DNA of 64,000 bases from Delia radicum (Eukaryota; Arthropoda; Insecta; Diptera; Anthomyiidae), in NCBI GenBank assembly GCA_021234595.1, contig CM037851.1:188412486-188476485 (forward strand). The letters are read 5' to 3'. The number at the start of each line of letters is the position of its first letter. Position 1 is the stretch's first letter. Under the pieces are notes generated by a model. That model worked only from the letters and a program-made list of their open reading frames with translations, did no database searches and had not been told where the DNA came from. The translations under genes and the position numbers were made by a program. Below are positions 11,224 through 22,190 of the stretch, piece after piece.

Positions 11224-12958
11224 TTAAAAATAATTATGTGCTTTTGTCTTTCTTTTATATTGTTGTGGGTTTGTTTCTCTTATCAGGAACCAGATATAGT
11301 CCCCCATCATAGCTTCGTTCCAAAATCCTTGGTATCGGTGCTCAATTTCTTTCATTTGCTGATGAAAACGCTCACCATGCTCGTCACTCACATCGCCCAG
11401 GTTGTCCGGAAAGAAGTCCAAGTGCGAGTGTAGAAAATGTATCTTAAGCGACATATTTGCTCCAATTTTTTTATAATTTTGGAGTAGTTGTTCGACGATC
11501 TCTCTGTAATTTGAGCTTTTGTTGTTTCCAAGAAATCCGGAAACAATTTGCCGAAATGAGTTCCAAGCTGCAGCTTCATTTGGTGATAAAATGTGCTCAA
11601 ACTGTTGGTCTTGCAACAACTTTTTAATTTGCGGACCGTCGAAAACGCCTTCCTTAATCTTTGCCGATGAAAGGTGAGGAAAAATGTTTTTTATATAGGC
11701 GAACGCTTCGCCATCTTTGTTGATAGCTTTCACGAAGTTTTTTATGAGTCCGAGCTTTATGTGAAGAGGTGGGAGAAAAACATTTTCCTTTTTTATGAGT
11801 GGTGTGTATTTCACGTTGTCGCTGCCGGGGATGAAGTTAACTCTTTCTGTCCAACTCCTCCTGGTGTAATGATGTTGACGATCGCGGCTGTCCCAAAGGC
11901 AGAGAAAACAACAGTACTTTGTGAATCCACCTTGTAATCCACAAAGGATACCGATAACCTTAAGGTCGGCACAAACTTTCCAATCGTGTTTCTCATAGTT
12001 AAGGCACTTTAGTAGATTGTCCATGACTTCGTATGTTTCCTTGGTGTCAACGGCATGAGCAATTGGAATCGAAGGTTTCTTGTTGCCGTTGTGCAGTAAA
12101 ATTGCTTTAAGGCTCTGCTTGTTGCTGTCGATGAAAAGACGCCACTCTCCTGGATCGTAAGAGTACCCGAGTTCACCAAATAATCCGGGAATGTCCTTAC
12201 AAAAACAGATGTTGTCTTTTTTTGTGTAGTACCTTGCGTATGGTTCATGACGCTTCCTGTAGATTGTTGTCACCACACCAGGAGCCAAGAAACCGAACTG
12301 TTTCATGCGCGATGCATGCAACTCTGCATCTTCCTTGGAGAGTTTCAATTCTCTAACCCAATCGTTCAGTTCTGCTTGGGAACATAAGCGTTGACCTCCA
12401 TACAATGTATATGTTGACTCGCATTCTGATGTGGTTTCTACTGTCTCCGGATCTGATGTTGGATGTATCGCCTCATTATTAGATGCCCATCTTGAAACGG
12501 ACGGTTGCGGGTCCACTGGTTCTTCGGAAAATGGCACTGGAAAATTCACTGTTGAAACAGCAGCGTAAGTCCATCGTATATTTTTCCCCACGCCTGTTTT
12601 TTTGCTAAGACAGAAGTAGCAATCTGTTACATGGCAAAGCGGAGCTCTCCAAAGCATTGGCATGATGATTCTCGGCTGTCGTCTGAAAGAATTTCAATAA
12701 TAAGTTATATATGTTCTTGAATTTCGTAATCTACACTTACCTTGAGTCACTTAGCTGTACGTAGCACCTTGGACATAGAGCACTTGGTGTCCACCGCTCA
12801 TCTATGTTTGAGACCTTTAAATTGAAGCTCTCTTCAAATGAATCTCTCAATTTAGGTGAAAAACAGCGCTTGTTTTTTTCAGAAACGTATTCTCCGCACA
12901 TGTAACAAAAATTACTTGGATTGGTATTGCATTCAAATACTCGCGAACGTTTGCTCAT
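11224..12958 (-). CDS. Two-exon transposon protein, candidate DDE/RNase H-fold transposase (558 aa)
   Basis: Exon 1 runs from the ATG at 12958 to 12741, exon 2 from 12682 to 11224. The 58-nt intron has a consensus donor (AG|GTAAGT) and acceptor (TTTCAG|A), and the join keeps the frame through SDSRRQPRII-MPMLWRAPLC. The upstream in-frame codon at 12982 is GTG, so I prefer the ATG at 12958. The N-terminus has CYMC and LCPRC pairs, then CHVTDCYFC, probably zinc-binding. The body has acidic and metal-binding motifs: LFIDS (D about 258), CADLKVIG (D about 312), CCFLCLWDSRDR (about 330-341), LPPLHIKLGLIKNFVKA, and DEHGERFHQ (about 506-514), followed by YQGFWNEAMMGDYIWFL. I recognise the block order from a widespread, unnamed arthropod and cnidarian protein family. 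Assigning catalysis to the D/D/E residues is inference. No stop or frameshift is seen; composition is less AT-rich than the surroundings. Confidence 0.85.
12683..12740 (-). other. 58-nt intron of the transposon gene
   Basis: Starts GTAAGT and ends TTCTTTCAG on the minus strand. The length is typical of fly introns. Removing it joins a zinc-binding N-terminus to the main frame without frameshift. Confidence 0.8.
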
Positions 12959-12987
12959 TTTAACTATCGCGTTCGTCGACACTTGTT

Positions 12988-13023
12988 GAATGAGTAAAAT
13001 CGATCAATGAAGACCTATTTATA
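12988..13023 (-). promoter_or_regulatory. TATA box and initiator for the transposon gene
   Basis: On the minus strand TATAAATA lies at 13023-13016 and an initiator TCATTC at 12993-12988. The A of the initiator is 32 nt from the first T of the TATA box, standard insect core-promoter spacing, and 33 nt ahead of the ATG. The promoter is internal to the transposon, outside the right inverted repeat. Confidence 0.65.
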
Positions 13024-13344
13024 CTGTGTATTGTTTAGTATTTTACTGACAGGTACTTATAAATGGGTGTATATTTTTTTACGGTGGCAACATACCTGTT
13101 TCACCATGTGTGAGTCTTAAATTTTCCGAATAATGACCACCCTTAAATGTGGGTTGCATTTCTGTAAAAAAATCATACAGGTAGTCACCGGAAAACCCAA
13201 ATAATTAAAAAAGTCCCCTTTCCTTTTTTCCTTTTAATTGTTCACGCACATTTATTAGCGTTTATTACTTTGCTTACGCAATCATAAAAATTAAATAACC
13301 CTTTGTTTATTCCGTTTTGTTAATTCTGAGAATCAAAAAAAAAA

Positions 13345-13898
13345 AGAAAAAACCTTACCATAGACAAAGTTGTGCATATGTCGAGCAAATTTTTGAAATT
13401 CATACCTTTACTCAATTGCGAATAAAAGCGAAACGCGTGCATCGATTTTCATGATCTTTGTCTCATTTTGCTCATAGGTTATGTGACTTTACGTAAAAGT
13501 AATAAGATTTGACATTTTTTTTTCATTTGGGATTTTTTATGGATTTTTTAAAAAAAAAAAATTTAAATCTTTAGGCAAAAAATAAGTTTTTTCCTTTATA
13601 TATTCATTTTTAACTTGGAAACTGTTGCTTGTATAGGAAAACAATATATAAACAGATTAAGGGAATTGTAATTTTAAATTTTTTAAAATTTAATTCAATT
13701 AAATCGGGCTAGTGGTTCCCGAGTTATGCCGGACGAAACAAATTAACCAAAACAAAATTTTTAAAATTTAAAAAAAAAAAAATAAAACAAAAACCAAACG
13801 AAAAAAAAAAATTTTATTGCGTTTTTCGAGCTCATGTCAAGGTTATCTACACAGAAAAAATTATCGCATCCCGAGTACATTTTGACTGTTGACTAGTG
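13345..13898 (-). repeat. Right long terminal inverted repeat of the 3.4-kb transposon
   Basis: Mirror of 10492-11062. Its outer end after TACTCGGG carries AAAATG..GACTGTTGACTAGTG, differing from the left end by a short indel. Confidence 0.9.
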
Positions 13899-14233
13899 TT
13901 ATTTTTTTAACATACTCGAAAACACCAAACACAATCGGAAATCACTCGGGAAAACTGGTTAAGATCGTTTATAATCTACGACATGAAACTTTCTGCATTA
14001 CAACCTGCATCCTCGTAAGGGATTAACGTAAGCTGCTTACAACCTGCGTCATTGTAAGGGAAAACAGTAAGCTCAACAAAATTTTTTGTTTATTTTTATA
14101 CGAACAACATAAAAGTAAGCACTTACTTCAGCGCATTTGTTTTATCCTGCTTCTAAAAACACCAAAACTTTTTACTGGGCTATTAAACGTCATATGATTA
14201 TATTTATTAAATATGTTTTACTTTATTATAATA

Positions 14234-15682
14234 CTAGCTGAAGTGCCCTGTGTTTTCCGGGTCAACTGTGATTTTTGAATGCAGAAAAAATTTTAAGCTA
14301 AGAAAAAGACGACTTAATTCCGTTGTGTTTTGCAGAATCAGTTAGGATTTTAACGTTAAACTTGAAATTTAAGATTGCATTTGAAATTTATGAAATAAGG
14401 TTCTAAAATCAAAAATTATTTTATCTTTAAAAATGTTGAATACAAAATGATGCTTTCAGTAGCAATTCAAGACTAAAAGTCAATGCGCTTTATCAATATA
14501 TATGTCTCATATTGATTTTAGTACATGGTTTCGAAAAAGTTTATTCTTAAAGAATTTTTTTTTTGTTTCTTTTAATGGACTTGTTATTGCCGAAAACGGT
14601 AAGGAAAAATAAAATTTTAAAAAAATGAAATCATAAAGACATTGCGAAAAAATCAGTAGGTATATTATACGGGGAAAAAATTCTTAAAAACGAAATGGTT
14701 TTTCCTAAAATGTTTAGATTAGATTTAATGCTTTCAAATTAAAAAAATAAACTTTATTAAAAATAGTGGAATTTTTGATTACGACGTTTTTGATCAGAAG
14801 TCTGTATTGAAGTGGGCTATGGTAATGAAGGTTTTACTGACTCCTTCCTTGGGAAACTCAGAATATATGTGAGCAATTTCAAAGAAATCCGTTAAAACTT
14901 TCTTGGAAGTTTGTATTCGAAAGAAACGAAAAAAAGTGAAAAAATGTTAATTATGCATTTTTTTGTCAAAAGTTGGCGTAGAAGTGGACGATCTAAGTTG
15001 AGGTCCGAGGATTATTCATGCCAAATTTGATTTAAGTCCGTTGAGAATTGCAAATTTGTATAAAGAACAAACAAACAGAAAATGAGTTTTATATGTGAAA
15101 GGCGTGGTAGAGAAGAATGAGTGTATTTTCTAAAAATTATAACTACATTGCAAATTTTCAATTTTTTCTGAATCAGACTGCGCAGTTTCTGGTATTGAAA
15201 CTTCGTCAGTGACCCTGTTTTTTTTAAATTTTTGAATTTTTTGAATAATGTAATATTTGTTATGTTTTTTTTATTTGTTCGATTGCGTCTATATGAAATT
15301 TTCTGTGCAATCACTGACCGTGGTATAGATAAACTGATTTCTAATGCCACATGCACTCGCACTACACGTTAGACAGTGCGCTTTAGCCCTCTGAGCTTTC
15401 GTCAGGTCGAGTTTTGTTGTGATTAAAACTAGTTTTATTCAATACACGGTGTTTTTGTTCTTGCATACATAATCTCAGAAGTACAACTACAACAACACAA
15501 CAGTTCTATTTTTACAAACTTACCTCACTCTAATGTCCACTGTTTTCCCATATGTTGTAAGTGATGCCATATCTATGATATATTCTTTGTATATTCGATA
15601 GATGGCGCTTACGTAGTTAGGGAAGAATTGCCAGAGAGCAAAGTTTGATTTTTTGTTTGAGTTTGAGTTTTATATATATAGA
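14234..15682 (-). mobile_element. Non-autonomous Helitron, minus strand
   Basis: Read on the minus strand, the element starts TCTATATATATAAAACTC at 15682 and ends GCACTTCAGCTAG at 14234. It is preceded by A and followed by T, the Helitron A|T target. Just before the end is a weak hairpin, CCCGGAAAACACAGGG. No Rep/helicase frame is present; the ORF at 15012-15362 is not recognisable. A diverged relative of its 5' half lies at 28851-29383. Confidence 0.8.
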
Positions 15683-15727
15683 TTTGTTCAAAAATTGGTG
15701 GAATAGTTTTATTATAAAATATTTACA

Positions 15728-15873
15728 CACTCATAAAATCCATGCATAAAAATACGAAATTATTGTCAAAACTACAAAAAATTTCGTACAATGTACAAAT
15801 TTTCGTTTATTTTACAAAAAATTTGGTTATTTTGACATTTTTTCGTAATTTTACGCATGGATTATTATCAGTG
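15728..15873. mobile_element. Small MITE, 146 bp
   Basis: Arms CACTCATAAAATCCATGCAT and its imperfect mirror ATGGATTATTATCAGTG extend inward through AAAATACGAAA / TTTCGTAATTTT. CA flanks both sides. Near-palindromic and non-coding. Confidence 0.65.
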
Positions 15874-15898
15874 CATGCATTTTTTTAATGTGTACTTA

Positions 15899-16810
15899 CC
15901 CACTAAAAAAAACGCTGCTTACATGCAAGCAGGTTTGTAAGGGAGTAAACCGAAAAGAATCCCTAAGAAATCTGCTCACATATGCCATGATTTTTATATG
16001 GCAAATTCCCACTTGGAAGCATTGCTTTTTCGCAAAATAAGCTCGGATTTCAGCGCTTATAAAAAGCAGTAACTTCATGGGTTTCAGTAAAATCACATTT
16101 CATGTCTACATTATTACGATTAAAAGTAATAATATGAATATACATACACATAGAGAAATAAAGTGCCAACCGAATTGAAAAGTGTATTTTAATGGTAGTA
16201 ACTTATTAAATCAGTTAGTACAATGATATTTTCATTAGGTTTCTAAATAATTTGGGTGTTGTAAATAAAATTCAGTTGAATTTAACGAACATTGTTGTGA
16301 AAACAAATATTTAGGAATAAATAAATAAAATTCGTAAAACACAAATTTGAGTCGTAGTAACTTAATTTCAGTTGGCAAATACCTGAATTTTTCTCTGTGT
16401 GTAATAATTTATTCTACATAAAATTCTACAGATATTAGTTTTTTGTTTTTAAACTTTTTGACATATAATATAATTATTTTATTTTTTTGCCGCTCCATGT
16501 GCTAGCTCTTCAGATTAATTTCATACTCGAAAACACCAAACACAATCGAAAACCACTCGGGAAAATTTTTACAGATCGTTTATGATCCACGATATGGAAT
16601 TTTCTGCATTATAACCTGCAACCTTGTAAGGGATTATGGTAAGCTGCGTACAACCTGCATCCTTGTTAGGGAAAACAGTAAGCTCAAAATTTTTGTTTGT
16701 TTATTTTTATACGAAAATTATTCGTTTCTTTTGCTGCTTCTAAATATTATGTAATAGTAAGCACTTACATCAGCGCATTTGTGTTATCCTGCTTCTAAAA
16801 ACACCTGAAA
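15899..16810. mobile_element. Palindromic element, copy 2, interrupted by a MITE
   Basis: A second copy of the family at 10144-14179: CCCACTAAAAAAAACGCTGC at the left, then the same internal hairpin and the CATGATTTTTATATGG stretch, and on the right the CTCGAAAACACCAAACACAATC and ACCTGC..CTTGTAAGGGA motifs. The MITE at 16147-16401 splits it. The right end is eroded after TTCTAAAAACACC. This copy shows where the 3.4-kb transposon entered copy 1. Confidence 0.75.
16147..16401 (-). mobile_element. MITE family with CACACAGAGAAA ends, copy 2
   Basis: Inverted copy of the family at 5126-5385 and 47182-47438: CACATAGAGAAA at the left, TTCTCTGTGTG at the right, TA on both flanks. Inserted into the palindromic element copy 2. 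Confidence 0.85.
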
Positions 16811-17099
16811 TTTAATGTATTTTAATCCTCTAGCGATCCGCATAAACAATTTGGTTTAAGTTTTTTTAGACTGTTGGTATAAATTGTTAGTTAGAAAAAA
16901 ATATATTTTTTTATTGTATAATATTAGGTAGTATAGTGTATTTTATGTTAGTTAAACTGAAATGGGCCGATTAAAAACAATTTAATATGATGCAACAAAT
17001 GCATGATATAGCCTTATATATAATTAAAATACAAATTAATCCGAGAAATTCTGGATCGTATTCTGCATAAATGGATTATATTACATTGAGAAAAAATAT

Positions 17100-17245
17100 A
17101 TTTTTTAAGTTATATATTTTAAATTGTGATGTTCATTTAAGATAATTTCAATTGATATTTTCAATGAAAATTCTCGAGTTGATATTAAAATTTTGAGAAA
17201 AATGGTTATGGATTTCAAAACAAAAACGTTATTTTTCCACAACAT
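17100..17245 (+). repeat. Dispersed repeat shared with 36300-36430
   Basis: AAATTGTGAT...ATTTAAGATAA through CTAGTTGATATTAAAATTTTG-like sequence to ATTTCAAAACAAAAACGT is found in direct orientation in both places. No ends identified. Confidence 0.65.
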
Positions 17246-17285
17246 AAAAAAAAAATATTGTTTTTACATGAGGCTAAACATTATA

Positions 17286-19495
17286 TAGAGCAATTCCATA
17301 TGAAAGCGATCACCTTTTGGACGACCCCTCTCCGATTTTAAAATAAATAGTCTCAATCGATTGCCCAGCAAAAAATAATGTACCTACATATTTTTTTTTT
17401 TTTTTTATAGTGACTGGTTTAGTGGTGGTGTGCACCACTGTCATGTGACAAAAATTGAAGAATTCTTCATAAGGGACCTCATTGAAAGTTGTTTTAAAAA
17501 AAACTACTAAAGCGATCGCTTTAATCAGGCTTTAATTGAAAAATAAAATTTTCCTAATTTTTCTCAGAAATTTACCTTTTTCCCCATGAAAATTAAATTT
17601 TCCCATGAAAATTAAATTTTCCGATTTTCCACAGAAGCTCCTAAATTTTCCGGCTAATTTTATTTTTTTTGGATTCCTCATAATTTTTGCTTTAAGAATC
17701 AGCAATAAAAAAATGGGCCCCGACTCCTTGTTTGGACAGGAGAAGAGCATTTAAGATACCACCTTGTTCTCATTGTTTTTATATTTTTTATAATTGAATT
17801 ATTTTTAATTATTTAACAAGAAAAATTAGGAAAATTTTATTTTTCAATTAAAGCCTGATTCAATGCCTTTCCAACGAGCTATCACTCGTTGCGATCGCTT
17901 TAGTAGTTTTTTTTTAAACAACTTTCAATGAGGTCCCTTATGAAGAATTCTTCAATTTTGTCACATGACAGTGGTGCACACCACCACTAAACCAGTCACT
18001 ATAGAGCAATTCCATATGACATGTGACAAAATTGAAGAATTCTTCATAAGGGACCTCATTGAAAGTTGTTTAAAAAAAAAAAACTACTAAAAAAACGCCT
18101 TAAGTAATTGGCGGCATTTTGGTGAGATATGTCTACAGCGCCAGTGGGTGTGTTTCGCATTAAAGTCTCCAGCTACTAAAAATGTTGTACCCAGTGTGGA
18201 AAACAAATAGAAAAACTGGTATTCTGAGACTATAAATCCACATCGACAATATTCCGAAGAGACATTTAATATATATATGGGGTTGTCGTAGCAGATATTC
18301 GTAGCTTGAAGATAGTCTGTTAAAGAAAGTGCTTTAAATATCTATTTTTTAAGTTTTATATCCCGTATAGATTTTACTAAATCATACTCCAGGAAAGGCT
18401 TTGTGGCTTTTTTGCTGCACTTTTAATAATTTACAATATATGCCATAGAAACAATATGAAGAACTGATCAAATTGTTTAATTAAACGTCCCAATTTACCC
18501 CAGCCACATAACACAATTTACCCTTTCATGATCAAAGTCACAGAAACTGCCATAATGTATGCAATGTTTAAATATTTGCGAAACCCAATAATTCATTCGT
18601 AATATACGTAACGTAACAATAATATTGTGTAAAAGAGATAACAATAGGATTATAAAGAGGAAGCATTCCAGTTGAAAAATATTTTGTTCTTAAGTGAAAA
18701 AACAGTCATTCGTGGTCATTTTGTCACATGACAGTGGTGCACACCACCACTAAACCAGTCACTATAGAGCAATTCCATATGACATGTGACAAGATTGAAG
18801 AATTCTTCATAAGGGACCTCATTGAAAGTTGTTTTAAAACTACTAAAGCGATCGCAACGAGTGATAGCTCGTTGGAAAGGTATTGAATCAGGCTTTAATT
18901 GAAAAATAAAATTTTCCTAATTTTTCTTGTTAAATAATTAAAAATAATTTAATTATAAAAAATATAAAAACAATGAGAACAAGGTGGTTTCTTAAATCCT
19001 CTTCTCCTGTCCAAACAAGGAGTCGGGCCCATTTTTTTATTGCTGATTCTTAAAGCAAAAATTATGAGGAATCCAAAACAAATAAAATTAGCCGGAAAAT
19101 TGAGGAGCTTCTGTGGAAAATCGGAAAATTTAATTTTAATGGGAAAATTTAATTTTCATGGGAAAAAAGGTAAATTTCTGAGAAAAATTAGGAAAATTTT
19201 ATTTTTCAATTAAAGCCTGATTCAATACCTTTCCAACGAGCTATCACTCGTTGCGATCGCTTTAGTAGTTTTTTTTTTAAACAACTTTCAATGAGGTCCC
19301 TTATGAAGAATTCTTCAATTTTGTCACATGACAGTGGTGCACACCACCACTAAACCAGTCACTATAAAAAAAAAAAAAAATATGTAGGTACATTATTTTT
19401 TGCTGGGCAGTCGATTGAGACTATTTATTTTAAAATCGGAGAGGGGTCGTCCAAAAATTTGCCAATTTTGATCGTTTTCATATGGAATTGCTCTA
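17286..19495. mobile_element. Compound foldback element with TAGAGCAATTCCATATG ends
   Basis: The outer ends are TAGAGCAATTCCATATGAAA and its mirror, flanked by TA (17284-17285, 19496-19497). The outer arms match over more than 100 bp, including the CGACCCCTCTCCGATTTT block and ATAATGTACCTACATA. The interior holds repeated palindromic arms built on TAGTGACTGGTTTAGTGGTG, GTGCACCACTGTCATGTGAC and GAAGAATTCTTC, with the outer terminal motif recurring inside at about 18001 and 18763. It looks like elements of one family inserted into one another. No coding capacity of its own; one spacer is a captured retrotransposon segment. Confidence 0.85.
18098..18717 (-). pseudogene. Captured jockey-type endonuclease fragment
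   Basis: This segment duplicates 21251-21870 with few differences. The match starts at CCTTAAGTAATTGGCGGC and stops at GTCATTCGTG.TCATTTT, where the foldback arms take over abruptly. On the minus strand it encodes part of a non-LTR retrotransposon endonuclease, including FLVAGDFNAKHTHW. The segment sits between foldback arms, so it was picked up by, or trapped in, the foldback cluster. Confidence 0.85.
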
Positions 19496-19497
19496 TA

Positions 19498-20820
19498 ATA
19501 ACATATGATATAACATATTGTTAAATACAATTAAATATGCCGTTTTACGAAAAATTACAGTGGCAAGTAAAATTGTATCTTGTTATTCTTGGAGTCATAC
19601 TTGACTATATTCAATTTTATGAAACTGGATCACATTATATACGATCAAAATCAAAAAGAATTATATTTCCAGAAAAGAAAAAAAAACAAAAACGTCAAAA
19701 CGTCAAAACGTCAAAACCCACCCAACCATGCTGGCCAATTCGCACAATATTATCGCCAGATCAACATGTACTCTTATCTACCTATCTAGAACTTCCTTTT
19801 CGTAAATATAAAAATTTAGAATTCCATTTCAATTTAACATAGCCCAATCACATATTTTATTACTAAAATCTTTGAAAACATATTGAATTAAACAAAAAAC
19901 ATTAAATATTATAATCGTTGATATTAAAAGTCATTAAAGTCACCAAAAAAAAATAATTAAATAAAAAAAAAATAATTAAAAATTAAAAAATATGTATTGA
20001 ATTTATTCCATTCATAAAATATTTATTATATTATATTTGTATTTTATTAATATTGACTATTAAAATTGAACTTAACTTAAATTACTGAACTTCCCAGTAA
20101 TTAGATAATAAATTAGAAGCCGGCAACTCTTAACAAAAAATATAGTAAAGTTTTATTCGAAAAACAAAACTAAATATAAATGACCATAATGACTGAAATA
20201 AAATTATTGAATACTCCGTCCCAAACATTCATAGAAAAAAAAGTTCGTTGTTAAACCTATTAGTTTCTAAAGATTAGAAGGGGAGAGAAACATTGAAAAT
20301 TTTAAATTACGAAAGAAAAAAAAATTAAAGGGGAAATTATGAAGGTTAATTTCGAAAATTTATATTGGCTTTTAAATGAAAGTTGAAACATGTAAGAGGG
20401 TGTAATAAAAAAAACGAATAACAAAAAAAATCGCTGTTAAATATACTCTTGCCTACTGGCGCCTGGAGACAGTGCTGATTTACGCTCCGTACAATACTTT
20501 TCAACGTATTTGCATGGGAGAGTGTGAAAGTTTCTTGAAATCCTCTCAGAGAGGGGAAATGATGATCTCAGAACTAAAAATTATGACGGGGTAGTTATAT
20601 CTGAAAATAAGTTCGAAAAGAATTTAGATGGTGTGTGGGACGGAGTTAGTTATTAATCTAGTCTATAAGCGTGACAGAGATAGCTATAGACAAAAATATA
20701 ATTCGAAGAAGTTAATAAAAAAAAATGTTAGGGTGACCAGGTGGCCAAAAAGTCAAATAAAAATTACTTTACACAAAACTGTCAAATTATATAAAGAAAA
20801 ATGAATTTAAACGATAAAAG
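19498..20820. other. No gene supported; a weak inverted repeat
   Basis: The frame at 19537-19842 includes three CGTCAAAA repeats and resembles nothing I know; I do not support it as a gene. CTCCGTCCCAAACA near 20215 and TGTGTGGGACGGAG near 20635 could be ends of a 430-bp element, but no TSD is clear. Confidence 0.4.
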
Positions 20821-21187
20821 TCAGAACACGTTTTAAAAGAAGTGGGAACCTGGAAAATTCCCGAAATAGATCTATGAACGCATTTCTGAAAGTGCTCAAT
20901 TAATAAATTGAAAACAAAAACTCCATAGATTATTTGTTAGGACAATATTCTAATAATGAAATACGGAGTATGGACTCGAACTTGAATAATTTACATTTTC
21001 ACTACACAATTAAAGTTCGTAAAACATAATTTTTATATTTAGTAAAATCTATATCAGACTTGTAAAAATATTTAAAACTAAAAATTCAGACATTTGGCCA
21101 AAATACAAAAAAACAATTTTTAAAATCGGTTAAGAATTATGGTCTGAAATGTTATTTGCTCAAAAAAGTGCTTTCGGAAACTTTATG
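20821..21187 (-). repeat. Single diverged copy of the 498-bp array unit and its flank
   Basis: Reverse complement of part of the unit at 7681-9610 continuing into the flank at 7517-7680. Here the unit is present once, so the array is a derived expansion of an older repeat. It ends abruptly at about 21187 where the jockey fragment begins. Confidence 0.8.
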
Positions 21188-21189
21188 GA

Positions 21190-21870
21190 TCTGTAGGCCA
21201 ATAAGTTGGATGACCAGATGAAGTAACATTCAGTTTAGTAGTTGACACTGCCTTAAGTAATTGGCGGCATTTTGGTGAGATATGTATACAGCGCCAGTGG
21301 GTGTGTTTCGCATTAAAGTCTCCAGCTACTAAAAATGTTGTACCCAGTGTGGAAAACAAATAGAAAAACTGGTATTCTGAGACTATAAATCCACATCGAC
21401 AATATTCCGAAGAGACATTTAATTTATATATGGGGTTGTCGTAGCAGATATTCGTAGCTTGAAGATAGTCTGTTAAAGAAAGTGCTTTAAATATCCATTT
21501 TTTAAGTTTGATATCCCGTATAGATTTTACTAAATCATACTCCAGGAAAGGCTTTGTGGCTTTTTTGCTGCACTTTTAATAATTTACAATATATGCCATA
21601 GAAACAATATGAAGAACTGATCAAATTGTTTAATTACACGTCCCAATTTACCCCAGCCACATAACACAATTTACCCTTTCATGATCAAAGTCACAGAAAT
21701 TGCCATAATGTATGCAATGTTTAAATATTTGCGAAACCCAATAATTCATTCGTAATATACGTAACGTAACAATAATATTGTTTAAAGAGATAACAATAGG
21801 ATAAAGAGGAAGCATTCTAGTTGAAAAATATTTTGTTCTTAAGTGAAAAAACAGTCATTCGTGATCATTT
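21190..21870 (-). pseudogene. Jockey-type non-LTR retrotransposon endonuclease fragment
   Basis: On the minus strand 21600 to 21190 reads through a stretch with DYLQATNICYDNP, then SEYQFFYLFSTLG, the catalytic FLVAGDFNAKHTHW and SSGHPTYWPTD. These are the order and spacing of the apurinic-type endonuclease domain of jockey-clade elements (GDFNAKH is the conserved core). The usual AxYCPP motif is damaged. Neither reverse transcriptase nor gag is present. A second copy of this sequence lies inside the foldback at 18098-18717. Confidence 0.8.
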
Positions 21871-22190
21871 TATTTTTGACCACATTTGTAGATCATTTAA
21901 AAAACAAAACACATAAAATTACTATACTATCCCAGCAAAAACACATCTAATCTAATTACCCTTTATACGAGTATTTTAATTAAACCTTTTTTATATATAA
22001 TGTCCTAAAAGTAATGAGTTATGTATTACTGGCAGCCTTACGTAAATAGAATTATAATGGGCTACCTATATGCATACAAGGGTATTAATAATAAGCCATT
22101 ACCAGAAGGAAAAAAATAATAGGTCTGAAAATAGATTTTGAATAATAATACGAATTTAAAAAATATATTATTAATTTTTTTTAAAATATG

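Larger units (their letters stand above)
10492..13898 (-). mobile_element. 3.4-kb DNA transposon, CACTA-like ends, TTA duplication, apparently complete
   Basis: The left end reads CACTACTCAACAAAATG and the right end, reverse complemented, CACTAGTCAACAGTC. Both are flanked by TTA (10489-10491, 13899-13901). The empty site is supported by the related element at 15899-16810, where CTCTTCAG runs close to CATACTCGAAAACACC without the insert. Inverted repeats extend about 550 bp inward with high identity. Between them lies one minus-strand two-exon gene (11224-12958). CAC termini and 3-bp duplications fit the CACTA/CMC group, but the protein is much shorter than typical CACTA transposases, so the superfamily remains open. 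Confidence 0.85.
10144..14179. mobile_element. Palindromic element with CCCAGTAAAAA ends, copy 1, interrupted
   Basis: The left end CCCAGTAAAAAACGCTGC mirrors the right end TTTTTACTGGG. Next to the left end is a small internal inverted repeat, GCAGGTTTGTAAGGGA / TCCCTTACAAACCTGC. The right arm holds ACCTGCATCC..GTAAGGG and TAAGCTGCTTAC motifs. After removal of the 3.4-kb insert at 10492-13901 the element is about 626 bp and non-coding. A second copy at 15899-16810 gives the uninterrupted order. I could not find a convincing TSD. Confidence 0.75.

Noticed and set aside
10492..13898. Long inverted repeats interpreted as a Polinton
   Set aside because: Only one gene of 558 residues and a 3-bp TSD; Polintons are over 10 kb with polymerase, integrase and 6-bp TSD.
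15012..15362. 116-codon frame inside the Helitron
   Set aside because: No Rep, helicase or other motif; the same region in the related fragment at 28.9 kb is not open.
19537..19842. 101-codon frame with Lys-rich part
   Set aside because: The Lys-rich part comes from A-runs and three CGTCAAAA repeats; no splice context or family likeness.
20214..20650. CTCCGTCCCA-ended element
   Set aside because: Inverted motif of about 14 bp only and no matching TSD; listed in the region note but not called.
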